Shown: positions 32,119 to 41,818 of the stretch, in pieces
Numbering within the stretch: the first letter of the stretch is position 1
Layout of the letters: every line of letters starts with the position of its first letter
Assembly: GCA_947626395.1 (NCBI GenBank)
Contig: CANQRU010000023.1
Location: forward strand, 1 to 53,299
DNA length: 53,299 nt
Direction of reading: 5' to 3'
Origin: an uncultured Lachnospiraceae bacterium
GTDB taxonomy: Bacteria > Bacillota > Clostridia > Lachnospirales > Lachnospiraceae
The notes under the pieces: model-generated
The model's input: the letters and a program-made list of their open reading frames with translations, nothing else
Told to the model about the DNA's origin: nothing
Database searches by the model: none
Translations under genes and position numbers: made by a program

Positions 32119-33237
32119 ATGAATACGATAACTGCTACACCCAAAAAAGATTCCATCTTCGGCTTCATCGGACTTGGTCTCATCGGCGGGTCCATCGCCA
32201 GAGGCATCAAGCGCCGGCAGCCCGACGCGACCATTATGGCCTATATGCGAACCCGCGCGCGTCTGGAACAGGCGAAAGCGGACGGCGTCGTGGACGTGAT
32301 CCTTGACGGCATCGGCGAGGAACTGCGTCTGTGCGATATCATTTTCCTGTGCGCGCCGGTGGAGTACAACGCGGCCTATCTGGAACAGATCGGGCCATAT
32401 CTGAAGCCGGGAGCCATTGTCACCGACGTGGGAAGCACGAAGACGGACATTCACGAGCAGGTCACGCGGCTCGGCATGGAGGATGTGTTCGTGGGCGGAC
32501 ACCCGATGGCCGGTTCGGAGAAGACCGGATACGAGAATTCCACAGATCATCTGCTGGAAAACGCCTACTATATCGTCACTCCCACCGCCGCCTCGACGGA
32601 GGAGAATGTGCAGCGTCTTGTAAATGTGGCGAAGACCGTCGGATCCCTTCCGATCATTCTGGACTACCGCAGACACGACCGGATCACGGCGGGGATCAGC
32701 CATCTGCCCCATGTGATCGCGTCCAGCCTGGTGAATCTGGTAAAGGACTCTGACAGTGAGGACGGCATGATGAAACGGCTGGCGGCCGGAGGATTTAAGG
32801 ATATCACAAGGATCGCCTCTTCTTCCCCCGAAATGTGGGAGCAGATCTGCGTGACCAACCGGGAGAACCTGGCCCAGATGCTGCGCCGCTATATCCGGTC
32901 GCTTCAGGACATCGCGGCGGAACTGGAGCGCGCGGACGGACAGTCGCTTTACGATCTGTTCGCCTCCTCGCGGGAATACCGGAACAGCTTCTCGGAGAAG
33001 GCCCGGGGCGCCATCGCGCCGGAATATTCCTTCACGGTGGATATCGTGGATGAGGTCGGTTCCATCTCGACGCTTTCCGTGATCCTGGCGTCCAAGGGGA
33101 TCAGTATCAAGAACATCGGGATCAATCACAACCGGGAGCACGGCGAAGGGGCGCTGCGGATCGAATTCTACGAGCAGAGCGCCATGGAGCAGGCCTGGGA
33201 TGTGCTGCAGAAATATCATTATGAATTAATGCGGTAA
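32119..33237 (+). CDS. tyrA: Prephenate dehydrogenase with ACT domain
   Basis: 372 residues. NAD-dependent oxidative decarboxylation of prephenate to 4-hydroxyphenylpyruvate for tyrosine. Rossmann motif GFIGLGLIGGSIARG near residue 15, then GGHPMAGSEKTG and SHLPHVIAS. A C-terminal ACT domain (about 295-372, VDEVGSISTLSVILASKGIS) should sense tyrosine. AGGAG stands about ten bases before the ATG. Second gene of the operon, 73 bases after aroF. Confidence 0.95.
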   Translation: MNTITATPKKDSIFGFIGLGLIGGSIARGIKRRQPDATIMAYMRTRARLEQAKADGVVDVILDGIGEELRLCDIIFLCAPVEYNAAYLEQIGPYLKPGAIVTDVGSTKTDIHEQVTRLGMEDVFVGGHPMAGSEKTGYENSTDHLLENAYYIVTPTAASTEENVQRLVNVAKTVGSLPIILDYRRHDRITAGISHLPHVIASSLVNLVKDSDSEDGMMKRLAAGGFKDITRIASSSPEMWEQICVTNRENLAQMLRRYIRSLQDIAAELERADGQSLYDLFASSREYRNSFSEKARGAIAPEYSFTVDIVDEVGSISTLSVILASKGISIKNIGINHNREHGEGALRIEFYEQSAMEQAWDVLQKYHYELMR

Positions 33238-33372
33238 AAGGGACGCGGAATCCTGTATGTTGCAGCGCACTTTGCCTGCAGCAGACAGAAAGCCCAGCGG
33301 CGAAAACACTGCCTGTATAGGAACCGCTGAAAAACGGATTCATAGTCAGCAGAAAGAAAGGATATAACCTTC

Positions 33373-34764
33373 ATGAAATTTACAAAATGCAGCAGGTTGC
33401 GCGGTGAGGTTACCGTGCCGGGAGACAAATCCATTTCCCACAGAAGCGTCATGTTCGGCTCGATCGCGAAAGGAACCACAGAGGTTCACAACTATCTGCA
33501 GGGCGCGGACTGCCTGTCTACGATCTCCTGCTTTCGGAAGATGGGGATCGAGATCGAGAACCGCGGCGACGCCGTCCTGGTCCACGGCAGGGGTCTGCGG
33601 GGACTTACGCGGCCCGCGGCCGTTCTTGACTGCGGCAACAGCGGCACCACCACGCGGCTGATCTCCGGGATCCTTTCGGCTCAGGATTTCGACGTGACGC
33701 TGACCGGCGACGCCTCGATCCAAAAGCGCCCCATGAAGCGGATCATGGAACCGCTGTCGCTGATGGGCGCGTCCATCGAAAGCGTGAACGGAAACGGCTG
33801 CGCGCCGCTTCGGATCAGCGGCCGGAAGCTGCACGGTATCTCCTATACATCGAAGGTGGCTTCCGCCCAAGTGAAATCAGCGATCCTTCTGGCCGGGCTT
33901 TACGCGGACGGTGAGACGCGGGTGACAGAACCATATCTTTCGAGAAATCACAGCGAGATCATGCTGAACTATTTTGGGGCGGACGTGAGGACGGAGATTG
34001 AGGACGCGACAGGCAAGGCGTCACTGGCGCCCTGCTCGCATGGAAACGCGACGGGTACCTACGGCAGCGCAAATATTGCTGATCTGCCCGGCCAACCGCA
34101 GCCTGCGGGCCGCGCCACTGCCGTCATTCAGCCCGCGACAGAGCTTCACGGCAATCTGGTGGCGGTTCCCGGCGACATTTCCTCCGCCGCGTTCTTCCTC
34201 TGCGCGGGACTGATGACGCCCAATTCGGAGATCCTGATCCGAAACGTGGGGATCAATCCCACCCGGGCCGGGATCTTAAACGTGATCCGCGACATGGGCG
34301 GCGATATCACGCTGTTAAATGAACACGCCGGCTCCGGGGAGCCGACGGCCGATATTCTGGTGCGCTCTTCTTCCCTTCATGGCACAGTGATCGAAGGCGC
34401 CGTGATCCCGACGCTGATCGACGAACTGCCGATGATCGCCGCCATGGCCTGCTTCGCGGACGGAACCACCGTGATCCGCGACGCGGCGGAACTGAAGGTG
34501 AAAGAATCTGACCGCATCGCCGTTATGACGGAAAATCTGACCGCCATGGGCGCGGATGTGACTGCGGCCGATGACGGAATAATCATCCGCGGCGGCCGGC
34601 CGCTTCACGGGGCTGTTGTCGACAGCCATCTGGATCACCGGATCGCCATGACCTTTGCCGTCACCGGGCTTTGCGCCGACGGCGAGACACAGATCCTTGG
34701 GGCGGAGTGCGTGAATATCTCCTACCCGCGGTTTTGTGAGGATCTGAAGCGGTTAATCAGGTAA
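33373..34764 (+). CDS. aroA: 5-enolpyruvylshikimate-3-phosphate synthase with inserted loop
   Basis: 463 residues, about 35 more than usual. Transfers enolpyruvyl to shikimate-3-phosphate. Conserved motifs: GDKSISHRSVMFGSIA near residue 20, DCGNSGTTTRLISG near 88, VASAQVKSAILLAGL near 160, PGDISSAAFFLCAG near 260 and KVKESDRI near 377. The extra length lies at about residues 208-250, between VRTEIED and TELHGNLVAV, in a normally short hairpin. It includes GKASLAPCSHGNA, encoded by a copy of the dispersed repeat, followed by Gly/Gln/Pro/Ala-rich sequence. The frame is open, so the enzyme is probably functional, but this is not proven. Confidence 0.93.
   Translation: MKFTKCSRLRGEVTVPGDKSISHRSVMFGSIAKGTTEVHNYLQGADCLSTISCFRKMGIEIENRGDAVLVHGRGLRGLTRPAAVLDCGNSGTTTRLISGILSAQDFDVTLTGDASIQKRPMKRIMEPLSLMGASIESVNGNGCAPLRISGRKLHGISYTSKVASAQVKSAILLAGLYADGETRVTEPYLSRNHSEIMLNYFGADVRTEIEDATGKASLAPCSHGNATGTYGSANIADLPGQPQPAGRATAVIQPATELHGNLVAVPGDISSAAFFLCAGLMTPNSEILIRNVGINPTRAGILNVIRDMGGDITLLNEHAGSGEPTADILVRSSSLHGTVIEGAVIPTLIDELPMIAAMACFADGTTVIRDAAELKVKESDRIAVMTENLTAMGADVTAADDGIIIRGGRPLHGAVVDSHLDHRIAMTFAVTGLCADGETQILGAECVNISYPRFCEDLKRLIR
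34012..34046 (+). repeat. Dispersed hairpin repeat inside aroA
   Basis: GGCAAGGCGTCACTGGCGCC, CTGCTCGCATGGAAA matches the intergenic family core and tail in the same orientation. It is translated in frame as GKASLAPCSHGN (residues 214-225). Confidence 0.85.
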
Positions 34765-34879
34765 TTGCCGCTCTGTTCATGATTACGCATATTATTACAA
34801 GATGCGGAAGTTTCACATTGGAATGCTTTCGGCATGCTGACCCGGCAGACTGTCTGCCTGTCCGGGAACCCGTTCTCAT

Positions 34880-36292
34880 TCACTCCCGAGGAATCATCCG
34901 CCCGCCGTACTGGATCGCGTACAGTCCGCGCTCTTCCGTCTCGATCAGCTTCACAAACGTATCCGTATACGGATTGCGGACGATCGCCGTCCTGGGCCCG
35001 GTGGGGATGATATGCTTCTCCTCGCCGTCGGTCCTGGCGCCGATCCGTCCGTCTGACTTCTCATAAAGCTCCACCACGGTTCCTTCCCCGGACAGATACC
35101 GGCCCGACGCCTTACGAACTGTCTCCGCGCTCCAGACCGTCTCCCTCCACGGAGTTCTCGTGTTCACCGGGCAGTCTCCGTTATAGGCTTTCATGAACGC
35201 GTCGGAAATGGCGCTGACCGGCACATCCAGCGTGTTGCACAGAACGATCACCGCGGCCTCGGACTCATAGGAGAAGGCGATATTCGAGGAAACGCCCGGC
35301 AGACTCCCGCCGTGCTCGATCACCTTCATATCTCCAAGCTGCCTGATCTCCAGGCCGTAACCGTAGTTCTCAAATGTATTGCACGGAATCCGGGGCTTTA
35401 CCATCTCCCGCACATGGTACTGGCTCAGGACCCGCACGCCTTCCGGTGACCGGCCCTCATTCAGATACATGGTCAGATATTTCTTCAGGTCGTTCAGCGT
35501 GGACTTCATGGAACCGCCGCCGTGCAGGACGAAAGCGTCGTCGTGGTAATCCCGATGCCCCTTCATAACGCCGCCGATCTTCTGGTAAAGCGTCGCCGCG
35601 TTCTCATCCACACTGGGCCGGACGAAATCACAGCAGCTGCGCTCCATGCCCAGAAGCTTCAGGATATTCTTCAGCAGATAGGCCGCATAGGATCTCTCGC
35701 CGCCATAGCGCCGGATGACGTCCGACAGCACGGCAAATCCGTCGTTGCAGTAGCTGTAGTTCTCTCCGGGCCTGCCATTCAGGCCGTTCTCCGCCGTCAG
35801 GCTGTCCAGACGGCCGGCCACCAGACGGATCCCTTCCTCGGCCAGGCCCTCGTGATAAGCGAAATCGCCGTCCACAGCCTCATCCAGCCCCATCTTCTTC
35901 GCGATATCACCCACCAGGATCCGGGGCTGCGGGAAGAAACCGCCGCTGTGGCTGAGCAGATGACGGATCAGCACCGGCGCGCTCTGGTTCCTGTTCGTAA
36001 ACTCCGGAACGTACTTACTGACGGGGTCGTCGATGCTTAAGATCCCCCGCTCCTCCAGCTGCAGGATCGCCATGGTCGTAAAGGACTTGGTCACCGAGGC
36101 GATCCCGAAAATAGTGTCGCCGTCGATCGCCTTCCCGGAATCCAGATCGCGCACGCCCCAGAACCGCTGATACTGCGTCTTCCCGTTCTTATCTACGACT
36201 GCCACGGCAATGCCGCAGGCGTCATAGTCCTTTTTGATCGATTCGGTCAGCTGCTCGGCCAGCAGCAGATTGGATTCCGTTAACCGGTTCAT
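34880..36292 (-). CDS. Beta-lactamase-family serine hydrolase (class C / PBP4*-like)
   Basis: 470 residues with no signal peptide. Catalytic motifs: S66-V-T-K69 in GIASVTKSF, YSYCNDGF (YxN type) near residue 183 and HGGSLPG near 325. The C-terminal 100 residues are a lipocalin-like beta region. Such proteins are esterases or D-aminopeptidases more often than true beta-lactamases. The lack of an export signal makes antibiotic hydrolysis unlikely; substrate unknown. The gene sits convergent to aroA and 44 bases downstream of a lipoprotein gene. Confidence 0.88.
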   Translation of the reverse strand: MNRLTESNLLLAEQLTESIKKDYDACGIAVAVVDKNGKTQYQRFWGVRDLDSGKAIDGDTIFGIASVTKSFTTMAILQLEERGILSIDDPVSKYVPEFTNRNQSAPVLIRHLLSHSGGFFPQPRILVGDIAKKMGLDEAVDGDFAYHEGLAEEGIRLVAGRLDSLTAENGLNGRPGENYSYCNDGFAVLSDVIRRYGGERSYAAYLLKNILKLLGMERSCCDFVRPSVDENAATLYQKIGGVMKGHRDYHDDAFVLHGGGSMKSTLNDLKKYLTMYLNEGRSPEGVRVLSQYHVREMVKPRIPCNTFENYGYGLEIRQLGDMKVIEHGGSLPGVSSNIAFSYESEAAVIVLCNTLDVPVSAISDAFMKAYNGDCPVNTRTPWRETVWSAETVRKASGRYLSGEGTVVELYEKSDGRIGARTDGEEKHIIPTGPRTAIVRNPYTDTFVKLIETEERGLYAIQYGGRMIPRE

Positions 36293-36336
36293 CGTGTTGT
36301 TCTCCTTTTCAATCTGAAAATGTACTGCGGCTGCCG

Positions 36337-37224
36337 TCAGTCGGCAAACAGCACCAGCTTCGTGACCGTATCATATTCATCCGTCCAGATCAGACAGCGG
36401 GAGCCGTCATGAACGTCGTCCAGCGTCACGATATTCCGCGTCAGGTACGGCAATACTTCCACATCGTCCGCCAGCATATAGTCCTGCTCTCCGTAAGCGT
36501 CCAGAAGCTTCCCATTATCTGTATCCACGACGGTTCCTGCGGAAAATACAAACACAGGCGCCTTATAATCCTCCGGGATCTTCACGACCACCGCGTAAGC
36601 CGTCGTCTGAGGCGGCAGCGACATGGTCATGGCCGGGCCGAGATAGGCCACGAAGCTTTCCCCTTCTTCCAGGTCGGAAAGCTCCACCGGCAGACCATTC
36701 ACCGCGTCCACGACCACCGAATGGGCCGGGTCGATATGAATGATCATCTCTCCGGGAGACGATACGTCCGACTGATTGTCCACGGTAATACTCCCTCCGG
36801 CCGGCGGCACGTCCGGCTCATCCGCAGTGATCTCATCGTCTTCCACGCTGACAATGGTGCCCCATACCTTCACGGGAGCCGCCGCATCCGTCTCTTCCCC
36901 GGCCGGCGCCGTCTCCGCTTCCGTCGCAGAGGTGTCGGCGATATTGCCGTGAGCCGTCATTGTGTCCTTGTCAAACCACACCGCGCCGGGAGCCGCCGAC
37001 AGATCCGGCGCGTCGTTACTGATAACCACGGCGCTCTCCGAGGAGTCCGCCGCGTCTCTCTCCACGGCTGTTTCTTCCGCCGTTGTCACCGCTGCCGTCG
37101 TTTCTGCTGTCGTCGTCTCCGCGGAAGATCCTGCCGCGGCCGCATCGTTCCGCCCGCAGCCGCCGGTGATCAGCATGAGCCCGGCCAGTCCTGCGGCAAG
37201 CATCACTGCATAATTTCTTCTCAT
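36337..37224 (-). CDS. Lipoprotein of unknown function
   Basis: 295 residues from the ATG at 37224. The signal sequence ends in a lipobox (LMLITGGC), so Cys at about residue 23 should be lipidated. Residues 25-110 are Ala/Thr/Glu-rich low complexity; the C-terminal half is a beta-rich domain beginning VKVWGTIVSVEDDEITAD and ending in LIWTDEYDTVTKLVLFAD, suggestive of an OB-like or propeller-type fold. No recognised family. A TATAAT box on the minus strand at 37331-37336 may be its -10. It precedes the serine hydrolase gene on the same strand. Confidence 0.8.
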   Translation of the reverse strand: MRRNYAVMLAAGLAGLMLITGGCGRNDAAAAGSSAETTTAETTAAVTTAEETAVERDAADSSESAVVISNDAPDLSAAPGAVWFDKDTMTAHGNIADTSATEAETAPAGEETDAAAPVKVWGTIVSVEDDEITADEPDVPPAGGSITVDNQSDVSSPGEMIIHIDPAHSVVVDAVNGLPVELSDLEEGESFVAYLGPAMTMSLPPQTTAYAVVVKIPEDYKAPVFVFSAGTVVDTDNGKLLDAYGEQDYMLADDVEVLPYLTRNIVTLDDVHDGSRCLIWTDEYDTVTKLVLFAD

Positions 37225-37596
37225 TTTATTCCCTGTCCGCCGCCCGGGATGGCGGCGCCTTTCCATATGATTCGATCAGCCGGCCGCGGCCCCATTCCTT
37301 CCCAGCCGCGCACTTCCGCTGTCTGTATCCATTATACCCGATCCTGCCGGAAATTGCCATTACGGGCATATGAAGATTTCTTACAAAATCCTTTGCCTCG
37401 CTCTCAGTCCCCGCACGGCGCAGGCATCAGACTCTCCCATCCCGGCAGATCCGGCGGATCCCACCGGTCTGTTCCGCTCTATTATACACAAACAGCCGTC
37501 CTGCCGCAAGACCAGGGAATACTTATCCGTGGAGAAGCGCACATCCGCACACAGAAATCGCAGAAAACAGTCCTCCGGAATCGTTCAATTTTCCAA
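37225..37596. other. Divergent intergenic region between lipoprotein and degV
   Basis: Apart from a possible lipoprotein -10 box near 37331 and the degV promoter at its right end, I see no gene, repeat copy or structured element in this stretch. Confidence 0.55.
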
Positions 37597-37624
37597 TTGA
37601 AATATTCCTCAGATATGCTATACT
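37597..37624 (+). promoter_or_regulatory. Promoter of degV
   Basis: -35 TTGAAA (37597-37602), 16-base spacer, -10 TATACT (37619-37624). CAATT/AATTG half-sites overlap the -35 box. Confidence 0.6.
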
Positions 37625-37685
37625 GTTGCTTACGAACAAATTTCCGGCATAATCTGCCGGGCAGTTCTGAGAGGAAATAACAGCC

Positions 37686-38564
37686 ATGTATTCGATTGGA
37701 ATCGTCACAGACAGTCACAGCGGAATTGACCAAAGCCTGGCGGCGAAGCTGGGCGTCATGGTACTCCCCATGCCGTTTTATGTGAATGAAGAATGTTATT
37801 ATGAAGAAAGCACCCTCACCCGGGCGGAATTCTTCCGTCTGCAGGAAAGCGGCGCTTCCGTAACCACATCCCAGCCGTCCCCGGCGTCGGTGATGGAGAT
37901 CTGGGACAAGGCTCTGCAGAAGTACGAAAAGATCCTTTATATGCCGATCAGCAGCGGCCTGAGCGGCTCCTGCGCCGCGGCCCAGGCCCTGGCGTCCGAC
38001 GAACCCTATGAGGGCCGGGTGCTGGTCGTGGATCACGGCCGGGTATCCACGCCGCTGGTGCGGATGATCATGGACGCATTGGAACTGATCCACAAAGGCC
38101 TTGCCGCGGAGGAGATCCGGGATATTCTGGAGAAGCACCGGGCCGACATGGTCATTTATCTGGGCGTACAGACCCTGGAATATCTGAAGCGGGGCGGACG
38201 CATCACTCCCGCCACGGCGGCCCTGGGGACTCTGCTGAACATCAAACCGGTCCTGCAGCTTGACACCGAGAAACTGGACGCCATCAGGAAATGCCATGGC
38301 TTCATCAAAGCGAAGCATTTTATGATCGAGACCTTAAAACACGATCTGGAGACGCGTTTTAAAGAAGCGTACGAGGCCGGCCGGGTCCATCTTCTGGCCG
38401 CTTCCAGCGCCACGCAGGAAGAAACCGCCGAATGGGTAGAGGAGATCCGGGCCGCGTTTCCGGGACACGACGTGCTGTGCGGCAATCTGTCCCTGGGCAT
38501 CTGCTGCCATACCGGTCCGGGCGCGCTGGGGATCGGATGCTCCTGCAGTCCGAAGCTCGGATAA
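37686..38564 (+). CDS. DegV-family fatty-acid-binding protein
   Basis: 292 residues, normal length. Motifs IGIVTDSHSGI at the N-terminus, SVTTSQPSPASVMEIW near residue 58 and YMPISSGLSGSCAAAQ near 84 define the DegV fold. The family binds a fatty acid and delivers it to fatty acid kinase (FakB role). No fakA is nearby, so the partner would be encoded elsewhere. Convergent with hemW. Confidence 0.93.
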   Translation: MYSIGIVTDSHSGIDQSLAAKLGVMVLPMPFYVNEECYYEESTLTRAEFFRLQESGASVTTSQPSPASVMEIWDKALQKYEKILYMPISSGLSGSCAAAQALASDEPYEGRVLVVDHGRVSTPLVRMIMDALELIHKGLAAEEIRDILEKHRADMVIYLGVQTLEYLKRGGRITPATAALGTLLNIKPVLQLDTEKLDAIRKCHGFIKAKHFMIETLKHDLETRFKEAYEAGRVHLLAASSATQEETAEWVEEIRAAFPGHDVLCGNLSLGICCHTGPGALGIGCSCSPKLG

Positions 38565-38592
38565 GAGGCGGATCTTTCGCATTGCCGTCTTC

Positions 38593-39747
38593 TCAGTCAA
38601 GCAGGAACTCGCTCAGAACATAATTGCTGATATCCATTCCGAAATCCGTCAGCCGTATGTAGGGGCTCTCCACCTCGATCAGCTTATTCTCCTTAAGCTT
38701 CGGCAGCACCTTGCTGTATACATTCCACATATTCTGGCCGAACCGCTCCAGGAATTCGCTTCCGGAGACTCCCCGCGTCATGCGGAGTCCCAGGAACATG
38801 AATTCTTCGATCCTGTCCTTTTCCGACAGCTCCGTAATGTCCTGATGGAGCCGCCAGTCCGCGTCGTCCGCCTTCATATTGATCTTCCGGTATGTATCCA
38901 GATCCGGTTCATTGCGGAAGCGGAATCCCTGCAGATAGGACGACGCCCCCAGACCCAGACCCAGATATTCCACGCCGGTCCAGTAGCCGATATTGTGACG
39001 GCACTCATAGCCCGGCAGCGCGTAATTGGAGATCTCGTAGCGCTCCAGTCCATGCTCCTTTAAGATCTGGCGCGCCGCGTAGTACATCTCCCGGTCCTCT
39101 TCCTCCGACGGAAGCAGCTCCGGATGGCCGTGGTACATTTCATAAAACGGAGTCCCTTCCTCGATCATCAGGCTGTAGGCGGAGATGTGCTCCGGCTTCA
39201 GCATCAGCACCCGGCGCAGCGTGGATTTCCACGACGCCAGGGTCTGCCCGGGAAGCGCCGACATCAGGTCTACATTCACATTGGTAAATCCGGCCAGCCG
39301 GACCCGCTGGTAAGTCTTTAAGAACTCGTCAAACGTATGAATGCGGCCCAGAGTTTTCAGTTCCTTATCATTCGCCGTCTGGAGTCCCAGACTGATCCGG
39401 TTGATGCCGCAGTCCGCGAACGCCTTCAGCTTGTCCAGATTGGCCGTTCCGGGATTCGTCTCGATCGTGATCTCGGCGCCGCTCTCCAGGTAAAAGCACT
39501 GCCGGATTTTATCAAGGATCGCCCGGATATCCTCCGCCTTAAGGATCGACGGCGTGCCGCCGCCCAGATAGACGCTGGTCACACCGTAGCCCTGATAATA
39601 GCCGCTCTCCCGGTCGATCTCCGCCAGAAGCTGCTCCACATAGCCGTGCTGGGACATCTCGCTGGCCGGCTGGGACAGGAAATCGCAGTAAAGGCATTTG
39701 CGGACGCAGAAAGGGATATGGATGTAAAGTTCAAGCGGTCTTCTCAT
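38593..39747 (-). CDS. hemW: HemW-type radical SAM heme chaperone
   Basis: 384 residues. The radical SAM motif is C-V-R-K-C-L-Y-C near residue 14 (CxxxCxxC), followed by YLGGGTPSIL and the HemW C-terminal domain. It lacks the longer N-terminal region of true coproporphyrinogen oxidase HemN. It lies directly downstream of lepA, the usual Firmicutes order. Confidence 0.92.
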   Translation of the reverse strand: MRRPLELYIHIPFCVRKCLYCDFLSQPASEMSQHGYVEQLLAEIDRESGYYQGYGVTSVYLGGGTPSILKAEDIRAILDKIRQCFYLESGAEITIETNPGTANLDKLKAFADCGINRISLGLQTANDKELKTLGRIHTFDEFLKTYQRVRLAGFTNVNVDLMSALPGQTLASWKSTLRRVLMLKPEHISAYSLMIEEGTPFYEMYHGHPELLPSEEEDREMYYAARQILKEHGLERYEISNYALPGYECRHNIGYWTGVEYLGLGLGASSYLQGFRFRNEPDLDTYRKINMKADDADWRLHQDITELSEKDRIEEFMFLGLRMTRGVSGSEFLERFGQNMWNVYSKVLPKLKENKLIEVESPYIRLTDFGMDISNYVLSEFLLD

Positions 39748-39798
39748 CTTCTTCGCCCCTTTCTGCCGTGTCTCCCGAAATGCTCATTCTTCATTTTA

Positions 39799-41613
39799 TT
39801 ACTCGTCGTCCAGCTTCAGCACGCTCATAAACGCCTTCTGCGGGATCTCCACATTGCCGATCTGGCGCATCCGCTTTTTGCCTTCCTTCTGCTTCTCCAA
39901 GAGCTTTTTCTTCCGCGTGATGTCGCCGCCGTAGCACTTGGCCAGCACGTCCTTGCGCATAGCCTTCACGGTCTCGCGGGCGATGATCTTGCTGCCGATG
40001 GCCGCCTGGATCGGGATCTCGAACAGGTGCCTGGGAATCTCGTCCTTCAGTTTCTCGCACATCTTCCGGCCCCTCTCGTAGGCCGACTCCGCATGCACGA
40101 TAAAGGAAAGCGCGTCGATATATTCATGGTTCACCAGAATATCCAGCTTCACAAGCTCCGACCTCTGATAGCCCTTCACCTCGTAGTCCAGCGACGCGTA
40201 GCCCCGCGACCGGGATTTCAGCGCGTCGAAGAAATCGTAAATGATCTCGTTTAACGGCAGGTCGTACCGCAGGATCGCCCTGGTGGCCTCCATATATTCC
40301 ATGCCAAGATAATTTCCGCGGCGCTCCTGGCACAGCGTCATGATCGCGCCCACATATTCGGTGGTCACCATGATCTCGGCGCTGGCCACCGGCTCCTCCA
40401 TGTAGTCGATCTCCGTCGGATCCGGCATGTTGGACGGGTTCGTCAGTTCGATCATTTCCCCGTTCTTCTTATGGATCCGGTAAATAACGCTGGGCGCGGT
40501 GGTGACCAGATCCAGGTTGTACTCCCGCTCCAGCCGCTCCTCGATGATCTCCAGATGGAGAAGTCCCAGGAACCCGCAGCGGAAACCGAAGCCCAGCGCC
40601 ACCGACGTCTCCGGCTCGTAGAACAGGGACGCGTCGTTTAACTGCAGCTTCTCCAGCGCGTCCCGCAGGTCGCCGTAGCGGGCGCCGTCCGCCGGATAGA
40701 GGCCGCAGTAGACCATGGATGTAACCTTTTTATAACCGGGCAGCGGCTCCGCGCAGGGCCGGTCCCTGTCGGTGATCGTGTCGCCAACCTCTGTATCCTT
40801 CACATTCTTGATGCTGGCCGTGATGTAACCTACCATTCCGGCACTCAATTCGTCGCAGGGTATAAACTGGCCCGCGCCAAAATAACCGACTTCCACGACT
40901 TCTTCTTCCGCTCCGGTAGCCATCATGCGGATCGCGGTCCCCTTCTTCACCGTGCCGTCCATGACGCGGCAGAAGACGATGACGCCCTTGTAGGAATCAT
41001 AGATAGAATCAAAGATCAGGCAGCGAAGCGGCGCGTCCGGATCGCCCTCCGGCGCCGGGATCTTCTCGACGATCGCCTCCAGCACATCCTCCACATTCTG
41101 CCCGGTCTTGGCGGAGATCCGCGGCGCGTCGTGGGCCTCCAGCCCGATCACGTCCTCGATCTCGGCCGCCACCCGGTCCGGCTCGGCGCTGGGCAGATCG
41201 ATCTTATTGATGACCGGGAACACCTCCAGATTATGATCCAGAGCCAGGTAGACGTTGGCCAGGGTCTGGGCCTCAATGCCCTGGGCGGCGTCCACCACCA
41301 GCACGGCGCCGTCACAGGCCGCCAAGCTTCGGGACACCTCATAGTTAAAGTCCACATGTCCCGGCGTATCGATCAGATTGAAAATATATTCCTCGCCGTC
41401 TTTGGCCCTGTACACGGTGCGGACCGCCTGGGCCTTGATCGTAATGCCCCGCTCCCGCTCCAGATCCATGTTGTCAAGGACCTGCGCCTGCATCTCCCGG
41501 CTGGTCAGAAGCCCGGTCATCTCGATGATCCGGTCGGCCAGCGTGGATTTGCCGTGGTCGATGTGGGCGATGATGCTGAAATTGCGTATCTTGCTCTGGT
41601 CTATGGATGGCAT
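39799..41613 (-). CDS. lepA: Elongation factor 4 (LepA)
   Basis: 604 residues from the ATG at 41613, eight bases after AAAGGA. A longer in-frame start at 41670 lies in the structured leader. GTPase boxes [18 protein letters not shown] and NKIDLP, then the EF4-specific C-terminal domain ([20 protein letters not shown]). Ribosome-bound GTPase thought to act on stalled or early elongating ribosomes. Followed by hemW after 51 bases. Confidence 0.96.
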   Translation of the reverse strand: MPSIDQSKIRNFSIIAHIDHGKSTLADRIIEMTGLLTSREMQAQVLDNMDLERERGITIKAQAVRTVYRAKDGEEYIFNLIDTPGHVDFNYEVSRSLAACDGAVLVVDAAQGIEAQTLANVYLALDHNLEVFPVINKIDLPSAEPDRVAAEIEDVIGLEAHDAPRISAKTGQNVEDVLEAIVEKIPAPEGDPDAPLRCLIFDSIYDSYKGVIVFCRVMDGTVKKGTAIRMMATGAEEEVVEVGYFGAGQFIPCDELSAGMVGYITASIKNVKDTEVGDTITDRDRPCAEPLPGYKKVTSMVYCGLYPADGARYGDLRDALEKLQLNDASLFYEPETSVALGFGFRCGFLGLLHLEIIEERLEREYNLDLVTTAPSVIYRIHKKNGEMIELTNPSNMPDPTEIDYMEEPVASAEIMVTTEYVGAIMTLCQERRGNYLGMEYMEATRAILRYDLPLNEIIYDFFDALKSRSRGYASLDYEVKGYQRSELVKLDILVNHEYIDALSFIVHAESAYERGRKMCEKLKDEIPRHLFEIPIQAAIGSKIIARETVKAMRKDVLAKCYGGDITRKKKLLEKQKEGKKRMRQIGNVEIPQKAFMSVLKLDDE

Positions 41614-41636
41614 ATATGGATTCCTTTCGCTTGCTT

Positions 41637-41766
41637 TCTCTGGCGAGATTATATCATGTCCTCCGGACATGCTCCCTCCGGGGGATGCGCACGGTTCGCT
41701 TCGGTGTTTGCCCTCCCGACGGTCGGGCGCGAACCGGCGCGGTATAATCTCTGGCGAGATTATACC
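41637..41766 (-). promoter_or_regulatory. Structured leader of lepA with a duplicated 18-bp element
   Basis: TCTCTGGCGAGATTATAT (41637-41654) recurs with one change at 41748-41765. The second copy is half of a perfect palindrome, GGTATAATCTC-TGGC-GAGATTATACC (41741-41766), overlapping the -10 box. Between them are CATGTCC-TCC-GGACATG and a nested stem (GGTTCGC...GCGAACC enclosing CCCGAC-G-GTCGGG). Confidence 0.6.
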
Positions 41767-41787
41767 ATCTTTTCAACCAACTTGCAA
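41759..41787 (-). promoter_or_regulatory. Probable promoter of lepA
   Basis: Minus strand -35 TTGCAA (41782-41787), 17-base spacer, -10 TATAAT (41759-41764), the latter inside the 26-bp palindrome. Confidence 0.6.
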
Positions 41788-41818
41788 TCTGAGAAAACGC
41801 AATATTGCAATCGACGCC

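Noticed and set aside
34880-36292. Antibiotic-resistance beta-lactamase
   Set aside because: Has the SxxK, YxN and HGG motifs of the superfamily but no signal peptide, and its long C-terminal beta region matches housekeeping esterase/peptidase relatives.
41680-41745. Possible tRNA in the lepA leader (GGTTCGC-like arm)
   Set aside because: No acceptor stem, anticodon arm or CCA context; the pairing is explained by nested simple hairpins.
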